A program made the position numbers and the translations under genes. DNA of 41,407 nt from an uncultured Flavobacteriaceae bacterium (lineage in GTDB: Bacteria > Bacteroidota > Bacteroidia > Flavobacteriales > Flavobacteriaceae): assembly GCA_947500445.1 (NCBI GenBank), contig CANMSB010000038.1:1-41407 (forward strand), in the 5' to 3' direction. The notes below the pieces were generated by a model. The model did not search any database. It saw only the letters and a program-made list of their open reading frames with translations, and had not been told where the DNA came from. Shown one piece after another: positions 24,617-34,885 of the stretch; the stretch's first letter is position 1; each line of letters opens with the position of its first letter.

Positions 24617-25879
24617 ATGGTGCAAAACGCGACCCCGAAGCCGCGGGGGGTAGGTATAAGAAAAGCGCGGTTGGAGTATATTAAAACAAGGGGTATCCTT
24701 TGTCTAGGATTTGTATTTTTTATGATGTTAGGATCACATGCACAGGACAACACCGAGTTTACGGTGAAAATGGAGAAAGAAGCCAAAGTGCTACAGACCG
24801 ATCGATCGGAGTATGCGGCCTATTTGGCCAAGGAAGAAACGCTTTTTAAAAAACAGGCTTTTGATCGTGAAGTCGGGATGCACGTAATTTACGAGCCCGA
24901 CCTACAAACGATAGCCGCTCCTTTGGCCTATTTTTATGCAAGGCTGAAGGAGGCACCAGAACGATGGCCGTATTACCTGAAAGCCATTGCGACATCAAAA
25001 AATGTACGGGATAGGCAACAGTTTGTACACTACCTATGGGAAAAACAGGAGAAAGCCCCGGATAGTACCGCTAACCGTTCGCAAGTAAATTGGAACAGGT
25101 ACCTTTCCATTTCAGGAAACAAGGAATGGGCCAATACCTATATCGCCGAAAATCCATTGGAGGGTGATACGGGCTATGAGCGCGCATTGCCCTATCAGGT
25201 AATCTACCATTGGGCGGATAGCTTAAGCACGGCCAATAAAACGAAAGCGTATGCGTATGTAAGGACGCTCTATACAGGTGGTCCGTCCAATGGCAACGGT
25301 GAACGCTTTTTTAAACTTTTTTATCGGCTCAAACCAGAGCGGACCCAACAAGAGTTGTTGGAATATTGGTATCGCGACAATGGGGCATACCGCTTTTATG
25401 TATTAAAATTATTGTCAGAAAGCGATAACGTAAACAAGAACATAGCTTCCCAGTTGGTTACGTTACGGGCGAACAAGGATGAAAATCAAGATTTTTTGGA
25501 GTATATGAATACTGCCATCGCCTTTCTGGATCCCGAACAGGGAAAAAAGGAAATTACCTCATATTTGGCAAAGGAAATGGAAGATGGCGAAGCCATGGAA
25601 AACCACTACGTCGATCCCATAAGGGTACTTTTGGCCTACGCAGCCGATTTGGACGCGAATTCCAAGGAAATGAAAGTATTGCTGAACTATGTTCGCTCCG
25701 ATGCTAACAGTACTTTTGGAAGTGTATATCGATTCGAAATGGCGAAAATGTTGGCGTCGGATTTTCAGGAGAAGTTTAAAGAGTTGTATGATAGTTTGGA
25801 GGAAAAGGAAAGGACCAACGGAAAAACAGGGTCGCTTCTTCGATCGTTGAGAGCGGAAGGCATTACAACGCGCAACTAA
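24617..25879 (+). CDS. Exported protein of unknown function
   Basis: 420 residues from the first ATG. The hydrophobic export signal (GILCLGFVFFMMLGSHAQ) lies at about 27-44, unusually far in; the true start may be a TTG near 24671 (LEYIKTRG...). The mature part is hydrophilic and largely helical with no family I recognise. It has repeated Glu/Lys-rich helices, ends with a charged stretch (YDSLEEKERTNGKTGSLLRS), and contains several Tyr/Trp-rich segments (ERWPYYLKAIATSK, LEYWYRDNGAYRFYVLK). This is compatible with an alpha-solenoid (TPR/HEAT-like) periplasmic protein, but that is only a pattern impression. It is followed 116 bp later by another small exported unknown. Confidence 0.7.
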   Translation: MVQNATPKPRGVGIRKARLEYIKTRGILCLGFVFFMMLGSHAQDNTEFTVKMEKEAKVLQTDRSEYAAYLAKEETLFKKQAFDREVGMHVIYEPDLQTIAAPLAYFYARLKEAPERWPYYLKAIATSKNVRDRQQFVHYLWEKQEKAPDSTANRSQVNWNRYLSISGNKEWANTYIAENPLEGDTGYERALPYQVIYHWADSLSTANKTKAYAYVRTLYTGGPSNGNGERFFKLFYRLKPERTQQELLEYWYRDNGAYRFYVLKLLSESDNVNKNIASQLVTLRANKDENQDFLEYMNTAIAFLDPEQGKKEITSYLAKEMEDGEAMENHYVDPIRVLLAYAADLDANSKEMKVLLNYVRSDANSTFGSVYRFEMAKMLASDFQEKFKELYDSLEEKERTNGKTGSLLRSLRAEGITTRN

Positions 25880-25995
25880 GAAAATGTTTCAGTAGACGCA
25901 ATGGTACGGTTATTGCACCAAAAAATCAGTAAATTAGGATTGTCATGGCTCCCTTTGGATGGCGAAAGCGATAACACCTGCAAATACCAGATATA

Positions 25996-26409
25996 ATGAA
26001 AAAAATAGTGTTCTATTCCTTTTGGATGCTGCTATTGTATTCCACTGCAGCCGGCGCCTCCATTTTACCATCGGAAACAAAAGAAGCCACACGTTGTCCC
26101 GTATTCGAATCCGTTTTCGTTGGCGGATGGTCCTACGATGTGCAAGGGGCACCGGAAGGCTATGAAAACGGGTTTTTATTGGTGCTAAAAGAAGGCAAGC
26201 AATATAAAGCACAAGTGCAGGTAGGGGACAAGGCCTATATGGCTACGGACGTAGTCGCAAAAAAGCGTACGCTCCGTTTTACCCTTCAGATCAAAACGGA
26301 GACCATTGGGGTATTTTTGAACGCCAATGGCAGTAACTTCACCGGAACCGTAAGGGCTACCCAAGGGGTCTTTAGGGTAATCGGGAAAAAAACGGTATCG
26401 GCGGGCTGA
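25996..26409 (+). CDS. Small secreted protein of unknown function
   Basis: 137 residues. Signal peptide about 1-22 (MKKIVFYSFWMLLLYSTAAG), then a compact domain with alternating hydrophobic strands (FVGGWSYDVQGAPEGYENGF, LLVLKEGKQYKAQVQVG, LRFTLQIKTETIGVFLNANG, FTGTVRATQGVFRVIG), which suggests a small beta-barrel such as a lipocalin-like fold. There are no lipobox and no catalytic motif. It lies downstream of the exported gene ending at 25879, in the same direction. Confidence 0.7.
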   Translation: MKKIVFYSFWMLLLYSTAAGASILPSETKEATRCPVFESVFVGGWSYDVQGAPEGYENGFLLVLKEGKQYKAQVQVGDKAYMATDVVAKKRTLRFTLQIKTETIGVFLNANGSNFTGTVRATQGVFRVIGKKTVSAG

Positions 26410-26698
26410 AGTAACGCTCGGTCGGTATGCGGGACAGCGAGAAAACCTTTATTGCCTTGTTGTTGTATAACATACCCGTCGTAAAATACGCCGTCGACAT
26501 TTCCTCCAGGTACGGGCGTTTTAAATCTTGGATAATTTAGCGGTCGCGCTTGGCGGTCCGCAATTTTTATGGATTACAAAACGGCCCACAGCCAACCGTT
26601 TACCGCTACTTTAATGTATGGTTGAAAAGAATTTCATACTTTTCTTAAAAACGATCTATTTCAACGGGCAATAGGTATAGTACAGTTACTTGAGGGAC
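26410..26698. other. Convergent intergenic region
   Basis: No gene was recognised. The terminator of the DUF2911 gene lies at its right edge. No hairpin clearly serves the gene ending at 26409. Confidence 0.4.
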
Positions 26699-26735
26699 CA
26701 AAAAAAACCCTAACGCCCATCGGGCCTAGGGTTTT
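26699..26735 (-). terminator. Rho-independent terminator of the DUF2911 gene
   Basis: On the minus strand AAAACCCTA pairs with TAGGGTTTT, with an inner GCCC/GGGC stem, and the T-tract follows. It starts 45 bp past the stop codon. Confidence 0.88.
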
Positions 26736-26779
26736 GTTCGACAAAACGATTTCAGGTCGTTGTGATACCATTTCTGGTA

Positions 26780-27319
26780 TTACATGGTAATCGGCACGGC
26801 AACGCGAGTGGTATCCCATCCCATAACCAAATGTGCGCCTCCGTCCACTTCCTTAAAAGCGATCGAAAAGGCTTCCAAAGATTTACCATCCGTTGAGGCA
26901 GCTCCCTTTACCCGCACAACATCGTTCTTTTCATCATAAAAATAAGATCCCCATTGGTTCAACTGATCGTGAAGGATAACGGTCCATTCCCCATCACCGG
27001 GTATGGTCAACAATGCATAGGTTCCCGCTTTTACCTCCTGTCCACCAAAATTAACGTCTTTATAAAAGGTGATTTCCGGGGCCTCGTTTGCCCCTGTGCG
27101 CCATACTTCTCCCGATTTGGCCAATTCCCCAATGGAACGACCTTTCAATTGAGGTCTGCTATAAACGATACGGACCATTTTATCCGCAACCTTATAATCG
27201 GAAGGGTATGATGCGGCATCCATAGGACTTTTATCCAATCCGCTAAATTTTTGAGCTGTGGCTTCCGATGCGAAAACCAAGGTTAGTGCCAATAGGGCAA
27301 GGGTACAAACTTTTTTCAT
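26780..27319 (-). CDS. DUF2911 domain secreted protein
   Basis: 179 residues from ATG 27319; the frame extends upstream to a TTG at 27367, but the signal peptide (MKKVCTLALLALTLVFASEA) marks 27319 as the start. The DUF2911 core is clear: DKSPMDAASYPSDYKV, RIVYSRPQLKGRSIGEL, GEVWRTGANEAPEITFYKDV, YALLTIPGDGEWTVILH, and WGSYFYDEKNDVVRV. These proteins are abundant in Bacteroidota and their biochemical role is not known. It is monocistronic, with its own terminator. A short palindrome (26765-26780) touches the stop codon. Confidence 0.9.
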   Translation of the reverse strand: MKKVCTLALLALTLVFASEATAQKFSGLDKSPMDAASYPSDYKVADKMVRIVYSRPQLKGRSIGELAKSGEVWRTGANEAPEITFYKDVNFGGQEVKAGTYALLTIPGDGEWTVILHDQLNQWGSYFYDEKNDVVRVKGAASTDGKSLEAFSIAFKEVDGGAHLVMGWDTTRVAVPITM

Positions 27320-27584
27320 ATTGTGTTTTTGTTTTTGTGCCTGAGTCGTTTCAGGTTTGTGGTTCAAAACTAGTTAACAGTGCTTTCAAATTCTTTTAAA
27401 AGGTCGTTAAAATTACACCACCTTACAGAATCACCGTTTTAAATGCTTTTTGGTATTCCTAAATTTTAATATGATCTGATATTGATGTAAAAAGCATTAA
27501 ATTATAAGTAAAAGCAGAATTTAAGTTTTATATACAAACATTAAGGGTCATATTTGTATAGAAATTGATATAACATTATTAGAT

Positions 27585-29255
27585 ATGTGTGGAATTGTTT
27601 GTGCCTTTGATGTAAAGGAAAGTACCGAGACATTGAGGCCTCAATTATTGGAAATGTCGAAAAAGATAAGACACCGTGGCCCCGATTGGAGCGGTATTTA
27701 TGCAGGAGATAAAGCTATTTTGGCCCATGAACGGCTGGCCATTGTAGACCCGGTTTCTGGAAAGCAGCCCCTATTGGGGCCTGAAGGAAAACTGATACTT
27801 GCGGCAAACGGTGAAATTTATAACCATAGGGAACTGCGAAAACAGTTCGAAGGATCTTATGAATTCAAGACCGAGTCGGATTGTGAAGTGATCTTGGCCA
27901 TGTACCAGGAGAAGGGACCTGGTTTTATAGACGAGCTTAACGGTATCTTCGGTTTTGCCATTTACGATTCCGAAAAGGACGAATATTTTATTGCCCGTGA
28001 CCATATGGGAATCATACCCCTATATATTGGATGGGACCAAAACGGTACCTTTTATGTGGCTTCCGAGCTAAAGGCATTGGAGGGGACCTGTACAAAAATT
28101 GAACTATTTCCGCCCGGACACTATTTACACAGCAAGGACGGTACATTTACAAAGTGGTACTCAAGAGATTGGATGGACTATGATGCGGTAAAGGAAAATG
28201 AGACCAGTATCCATGCGGTAAAGGAAGCTTTGGAGGCTGCAGTGCACCGGCAGTTAATGTCTGATGTTCCGTATGGAGTACTGCTCTCTGGCGGTTTGGA
28301 TTCCTCCGTAACTTCCGCTATCGCTAAAAAGTACGCACAAAAACGAATCGAATCCGATGATACCAAGGAGGCATGGTGGCCGCAGTTGCACTCGTTCTCC
28401 GTAGGTTTGGAAGGTTCTCCCGATCTGGCTGCGGCCCGAAAGGTGGCCGACCATATCGGAACGGTACATCACGAGATCAAGTTTACCATTCAAGAAGGAT
28501 TGGATGCCATAAAAGATGTGATCTACAATCTGGAAACCTATGATATTACCACGATCCGTGCATCGACACCGATGTATTTAATGGCGCGGGTCATCAAATC
28601 GATGGGGATTAAAATGGTGCTTTCCGGAGAAGGTGCGGACGAACTTTTTGGAGGATACCTATATTTCCACAAAGCGCCCAGTCCAAAGGATTTTCATGAG
28701 GAAACCGTTCGTAAACTGGACAAGCTGCATATGTACGACTGCCTTCGTGCCAACAAGTCCCTAGCTGCTTGGGGTATTGAAGGACGTGTACCGTTTTTGG
28801 ACAAGGAGTTTATGGATGTGGCCATGCGGATCAATCCAAAAGATAAGATGATCAATGGGGAACGTATGGAAAAATGGGTAGTGCGTAAAGCCTTTGAGGA
28901 TATGTTGCCGGAAAGCGTCGCTTGGCGCCAAAAGGAGCAATTTTCCGATGGTGTAGGGTACAGTTGGATCGACACCCTAAAGGAAGTTGTGGACAAGGAA
29001 GTGAGCGACGAACAATTGGCCAACGCCCGTTTTCGGTTTCCGCTTCAGACCCCGACCAATAAAGAAGAATTTTACTATCGTTCCATTTTCGAATCACATT
29101 TCCCTAGTGATGCGGCCGCGATGTCGGTGCCTCAGGAGCCTTCCGTGGCCTGTAGTACGAAAATCGCCCTGGAATGGGACGAGGCATTTAAAAATATGAA
29201 CGATCCTTCTGGGAGGGCCGTTGCAAAAGTACACGAAGATGCTTACGAAAATTAG
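27585..29255 (+). CDS. asnB: Asparagine synthase (glutamine-hydrolysing)
   Basis: 556 residues. An N-terminal class II glutamine amidotransferase domain starts with the nucleophile C2 (MCGIVCAFD) and has RHRGPDWSG, HERLAIVDP and ANGEIYNH; a C-terminal synthetase domain carries the ATP pyrophosphatase loop SGGLDS (235-240). The signature SGEGADELFGGYLYF and the closing VAWRQKEQFSDGVGYSWID confirm the AsnB type. It converts aspartate, ATP and glutamine to asparagine. The leader holds a near-consensus -7 box (CATATTTG, 27549-27556). A terminator follows 58 bp downstream, so it is likely a single-gene transcript. Confidence 0.96.
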   Translation: MCGIVCAFDVKESTETLRPQLLEMSKKIRHRGPDWSGIYAGDKAILAHERLAIVDPVSGKQPLLGPEGKLILAANGEIYNHRELRKQFEGSYEFKTESDCEVILAMYQEKGPGFIDELNGIFGFAIYDSEKDEYFIARDHMGIIPLYIGWDQNGTFYVASELKALEGTCTKIELFPPGHYLHSKDGTFTKWYSRDWMDYDAVKENETSIHAVKEALEAAVHRQLMSDVPYGVLLSGGLDSSVTSAIAKKYAQKRIESDDTKEAWWPQLHSFSVGLEGSPDLAAARKVADHIGTVHHEIKFTIQEGLDAIKDVIYNLETYDITTIRASTPMYLMARVIKSMGIKMVLSGEGADELFGGYLYFHKAPSPKDFHEETVRKLDKLHMYDCLRANKSLAAWGIEGRVPFLDKEFMDVAMRINPKDKMINGERMEKWVVRKAFEDMLPESVAWRQKEQFSDGVGYSWIDTLKEVVDKEVSDEQLANARFRFPLQTPTNKEEFYYRSIFESHFPSDAAAMSVPQEPSVACSTKIALEWDEAFKNMNDPSGRAVAKVHEDAYEN

Positions 29256-29312
29256 GCGTTGGGCATAAACGAAAATTCTGTTTCATTCAGTTTTTATTTT
29301 TATTAGTCAATC

Positions 29313-29340
29313 GACCCCGGCAATTTGTCGGGGTCTTTTT
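29313..29340 (+). terminator. Rho-independent terminator of asnB
   Basis: GACCCCG (29313-29319) pairs with CGGGGTC (29329-29335), followed by T5. Confidence 0.88.
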
Positions 29341-31665
<2,325 letters not shown>

Positions 31666-31689
31666 CAAAGCGTACTTTCACAACAATAA

Positions 31690-31720
31690 TTCGTCCGCTA
31701 CCTAGCGGACGAACTATTTT
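31690..31720 (+). terminator. Hairpin after gyrB
   Basis: A perfect 11-bp stem TTCGTCCGCTA / TAGCGGACGAA with a CC loop is followed by CTATTTTAG, a weak T-tract. It may terminate partially, with some read-through into the gene at 31751. Confidence 0.6.
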
Positions 31721-31750
31721 AGGGCCATATACAAACCCTAAAGTTTAAGA

Positions 31751-32515
31751 ATGAAAGTAAAATTAGTAGCAACGGCATTGTTCATGACCGCAACCATGTG
31801 TTTTGGACAAGAAGATTTAAAAGAACGGGAAAAACAGGCGGCCTTCGATCCTGCATACAGTTCATATTCCAGAAAAAAACCAGCTTATATCACCCTAAAG
31901 GACGGAACCAAAATAGAAGGGGATATAAAAGATGTGGATCGAAAAAAAGGACAGATAGAGCGCCTGAAAATTATTGAGAACGGGAAGAAAAAGGTCAAAA
32001 TCGAAGCGACCGAAATAGCAGATCTGTACATGGCACCTTCCGGTTTCGATCAGTTCAACAAACAGGCGACCTATTTCAACGATGCTACCAAATGGGGCAA
32101 GTCCGATGCTTCAAAGCACATTAGCAAGGGATATACCATGTATACCAATCAAATGGTTTCTTTGAAGAACAAGAAAAAACCAACGGAATATTTGATGCAG
32201 GTAATCAATCCGAAGTATAGTCAAAAAATTGAGGTGTATTCCGATCCTTGGGCAAAACAGACCGCGAGCATCGGTGTTGGCTCCTTGAAGTTGGCCGGAG
32301 GAATCGCCAAGAGCTATTACATTAAAAAAGGAGACGAAAAAGTGCTTTGGTTGACCAAAAAGGATTTTGACGAGCATTTTGAATCGCTGTTCATGGACAA
32401 CGAAAAGTTTAAAGCGAAATACGCCGACCATAAATTCAAATGGAGTCTTTTGGGTGTGTATGTTCTAGACTATACCGAGTTCAGCATGGAAACGGAAACG
32501 GTCGAATCCAAATAG
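31751..32515 (+). CDS. Secreted protein of unknown function downstream of gyrB
   Basis: 254 residues. Signal peptide (MKVKLVATALFMTATMCFGQ) followed by a lysine-rich domain. The first part has AYITLKDGTKIEGDIKDVDR and LKIIENGKKKVKIEATEIAD, which reads like a small SH3-like beta-barrel. The second part (about 100-254: KHISKGYTMYTNQMVSLK, YSQKIEVYSDPWAKQ, GGIAKSYYIKKGDEKVLWL, KKDFDEHFESLF) is not recognised. Similar proteins appear in flavobacteria without known function. It may be read through from gyrB, 85 bp upstream, across an imperfect terminator. It ends at a bidirectional terminator. Confidence 0.75.
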   Translation: MKVKLVATALFMTATMCFGQEDLKEREKQAAFDPAYSSYSRKKPAYITLKDGTKIEGDIKDVDRKKGQIERLKIIENGKKKVKIEATEIADLYMAPSGFDQFNKQATYFNDATKWGKSDASKHISKGYTMYTNQMVSLKNKKKPTEYLMQVINPKYSQKIEVYSDPWAKQTASIGVGSLKLAGGIAKSYYIKKGDEKVLWLTKKDFDEHFESLFMDNEKFKAKYADHKFKWSLLGVYVLDYTEFSMETETVESK

Positions 32516-32641
32516 TAATACCGTTTCCGATGTTAAATTACCCTTTAAAAATTACTCTTTTTCGCCTACCCAAAAAAATCCCTGTTTTTTATTTGCGCAA
32601 TTTAACACCGAAAACAGTATAAAAAGTTTAAACGAGTTCAT

Positions 32642-32675
32642 AAAAAAACCCTGACAGTTTTGTCAGGGTTTTTTT
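32642..32675. terminator. Bidirectional terminator between convergent genes
   Basis: AAAAAAACCCTGACA pairs with TGTCAGGGTTTTTTT around a GTTT loop. The A- and T-tracts on either side serve the gene ending at 32515 and the leftward gene ending at 32703. Confidence 0.93.
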
Positions 32676-32702
32676 GGTGTATTTAAGAGTGTTTAATAAA
32701 AA

Positions 32703-33077
32703 TCAGTTTCTGATGGCAACGATGGTTCCTTGGACATCTTTTAATATTTCTTCGCCCTTGTCCGATTGTTGCAGGGTCACTTTCTGTTCCGGAAGGTCGG
32801 TACCGGGATAGGAGATGGTATAAGTGCCTTGATCCTCGGACCATTTGAAATCGGTGCGTAGGGTCTCCTGTGAATTTATTTCGTGGTTGTACCGGCCTAA
32901 ATAGGCATCGTTAAAGGTCCATTTTTGAAGTACTTTTTGTTTGTTGGTCTGGCTCGTGGTTTGAATGTCCACCTTTTCCCAGTAACCGATGATCGGGTCG
33001 TCGTTCTCGGGAATTCGGGAACAATTGCTCGCCAGTATGATGCCAAGAATGGCAAATAGCGAAAAAATCTTTTTCAT
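32703..33077 (-). CDS. Small lipocalin-like lipoprotein
   Basis: 124 residues. A lipoprotein signal with candidate acylated C19 (LASNC; Asn before the cysteine is unusual) is followed by DDPIIGYWEKVDI, the GxW start typical of lipocalin-like folds. Alternating strands follow (KVLQKWTFNDAYLGRY, RTDFKWSEDQGTYTISY, EQKVTLQQSDKGEEIL). It probably sits in the periplasmic leaflet of an envelope membrane; the ligand is unknown. It has a bidirectional terminator just beyond its stop and a 420-bp upstream region. Confidence 0.75.
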   Translation of the reverse strand: MKKIFSLFAILGIILASNCSRIPENDDPIIGYWEKVDIQTTSQTNKQKVLQKWTFNDAYLGRYNHEINSQETLRTDFKWSEDQGTYTISYPGTDLPEQKVTLQQSDKGEEILKDVQGTIVAIRN

Positions 33078-33449
33078 AATGCAGGTAATTAAGATTCGGG
33101 GTTTCTTATCAACAATAACGGGAGCGCATCCCTTGGTATTGCTAAAATTCGATGTATGACCGCGAATTCGGATTTTCTTCGTTGAATAACACTTTTTAAG
33201 GGTATTCGGCGCATTTCGTCGATGATGGCATGGTGCGTTTCATCGATAAAATCGGACAAAGTGCAGGCAGGATTTCAAGACGGAATTTGGCACGTTTTCG
33301 TTTCCTAATTTTTAAAAACAACTTTTTAACCGTGTTTTTTTAGATAAAAACCAAAGGGCCGATAAAAATTGGGGACATTCGCTCTAGTATTCCGAAAATG
33401 TAATGGGTATTAAAAACCATATCGATGTCCGTATTTAGGTAAGATTCCG
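33078..33449. other. Intergenic region between the lipoprotein and mdh
   Basis: About 370 bp without a gene. The mdh -7 box lies at its right edge. Confidence 0.4.
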
Positions 33450-33457
33450 TAATTTTG
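33450..33457 (+). promoter_or_regulatory. TAnnTTTG -7 box for mdh
   Basis: TAATTTTG, an exact match, predicts a start near 33462 and a leader of about 38 nt to the ATG at 33500. This argues against the TTG at 33455 as the start. No clear -33 TTG. Confidence 0.5.
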
Positions 33458-33499
33458 GAAGCCTTAAAAAATAAACGTTATCATTATAAAAACATATTT

Positions 33500-34426
33500 A
33501 TGAAAGTTACCGTAGTAGGAGCAGGTGCCGTAGGGGCAAGCTGTGCAGAGTATATTGCAATCAAGAATTTCGCATCGGAAGTCGTATTGTTGGACATCAA
33601 AGAGGGTTATGCAGAAGGAAAGGCCATGGATTTGATGCAATGCGCCTCTTTAAATGGTTTTGATACCAAGCTCACAGGGGTTACCAACGACTATTCCAAA
33701 ACAGCGGGAAGCGATATTGCGGTAATCACCTCGGGTATCCCAAGAAAACCGGGTATGACCCGAGAGGAGTTGATCGGGATCAATGCCGGTATCGTCAAAT
33801 CCGTTTCCGCAAGCCTGATCGAACATTCCCCGAACGTCATTCTGATCGTGGTCAGTAATCCAATGGATACCATGACCTATTTGGTACACAAAACGACCAA
33901 TCTTCCCAAACACAAAATAATAGGAATGGGTGGGGCCTTGGACAGCGCCCGGTTCAAGTATCGTTTGGCCCAGGCCTTGGAAGCGCCTATTTCAGATGTC
34001 GATGGTATGGTCATTGGCGGACATAGTGATAAAGGAATGGTTCCGTTGACCTCGCATGCCACCCGCAACAGCATACGGGTATCCGAATTTTTGACAGCCG
34101 AACGTTTGCAACAAGTTGCCGAGGATACGAAGGTCGGAGGTGCTACCCTAACAAAGTTATTGGGTACTAGTGCCTGGTATGCCCCGGGAGCTGCAGTTTC
34201 CGGTTTGGTACAGGCAATTGCCTGTGACCAAAAGAAAATATTTCCGTGTTCTACCTATTTGGAAGGCGAATACGGCTTGGAAGATATTTGTATCGGCGTG
34301 CCCGTAGTGCTCGGAAAAGATGGTATAGAAGCCATTGTCGATGTTCCGTTGAGCGATGCCGAAAAGGCAAAAATGAAAGAGAGTGCCGAAGGTGTTACGA
34401 AAACCAATGGTTTACTGGAATTGTAA
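33500..34426 (+). CDS. mdh: Malate dehydrogenase (NAD-dependent)
   Basis: 308 residues from ATG 33500 (an in-frame TTG at 33455 lies inside the promoter). A TCA-cycle enzyme of the LDH-like MDH type. The Rossmann GxGxxG (G7-G9-G12) is followed by D32 at the end of strand 2, indicating NAD preference. Substrate arginines R82 and R88 lie in IPRKPGMTREEL, which marks malate rather than lactate specificity. N120 is in SNPMD, R151 in ALDSARF, and the D148-H175 relay lies in LDSARF and GGHSDKGM. It has its own promoter and terminator and is therefore monocistronic. Inverted-repeat copy 5 follows. Confidence 0.96.
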   Translation: MKVTVVGAGAVGASCAEYIAIKNFASEVVLLDIKEGYAEGKAMDLMQCASLNGFDTKLTGVTNDYSKTAGSDIAVITSGIPRKPGMTREELIGINAGIVKSVSASLIEHSPNVILIVVSNPMDTMTYLVHKTTNLPKHKIIGMGGALDSARFKYRLAQALEAPISDVDGMVIGGHSDKGMVPLTSHATRNSIRVSEFLTAERLQQVAEDTKVGGATLTKLLGTSAWYAPGAAVSGLVQAIACDQKKIFPCSTYLEGEYGLEDICIGVPVVLGKDGIEAIVDVPLSDAEKAKMKESAEGVTKTNGLLEL

Positions 34427-34472
34427 ACCGAGAGCAGCGATCGGAATACTTTCGTTCGCGAAAGTCAGTTTT

Positions 34473-34511
34473 AAAAGTGCCATTCTTGTTACCAAGAGTG
34501 GCGCTTTTTTT
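34473..34511 (+). terminator. Rho-independent terminator of mdh
   Basis: AAAAGTGCCATTCTTG pairs imperfectly with CAAGAGTGGCGCTTTT (two mismatches) around a TTAC loop, followed by more T. It lies 46 bp after the stop. Confidence 0.85.
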
Positions 34512-34592
34512 GCTGTATACCGATAAAAAGTTCAGGTATCTTCAGCTGTCCTTAAAGCAAACAACACCTGAGATTTAGCCATACCGGTAACA

Positions 34593-34799
34593 ATACCATT
34601 TTAACTTTAAAATAGCCCTAATAAATGGTTTCTTTTTCAGCTGTTCTTCGTTAAAAAGCCTGTCCCCGGCTTGACCGGGGATCTAACCGTAACTAACGCT
34701 ATGCTTGATCCCCAGTCAAGCTGAGGATAAGTTTTTTGCCTTGAACAACTAAAAAATAATTCCATTTCTATACCCGCCATTTCAAAGATAAAATGGTAT
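34593..34799 (-). repeat. Dispersed inverted-repeat element, copy 5 (207 bp, long core)
   Basis: Inverted relative to copies 2-4. The ends are ATACCATTTTAACTTTAAAA and TTTCAAAGATAAAATGGTAT. The core is the longest of the family and holds the CCCCGG-cttga-CCGGGG module plus a second, diverged module (GATCCCCAGTCAAGCTGAGGAT) in opposite order. It ends 14 bp before the -33 box of secDF. Confidence 0.9.
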
Positions 34800-34813
34800 A
34801 ACTCCTAAATATG

Positions 34814-34845
34814 TTGTCAAATCCTACGGGAAAATCATATATTTG
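34814..34845 (+). promoter_or_regulatory. Promoter of secDF
   Basis: TTG (34814-34816), 21 bp, TATATTTG (34838-34845): consensus on both boxes with standard spacing. The expected start is near 34850, leaving about 36 nt to the ATG. Inverted-repeat copy 5 ends 14 bp upstream. Confidence 0.7.
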
Positions 34846-34885
34846 CAGGCTGTTATAAAAAGCATCCAATTAATATACGTAACCA

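Noticed and set aside
34246-34578. A 110-codon plus-strand frame at the end of mdh
   Set aside because: It is an alternative frame of mdh that also covers its terminator.
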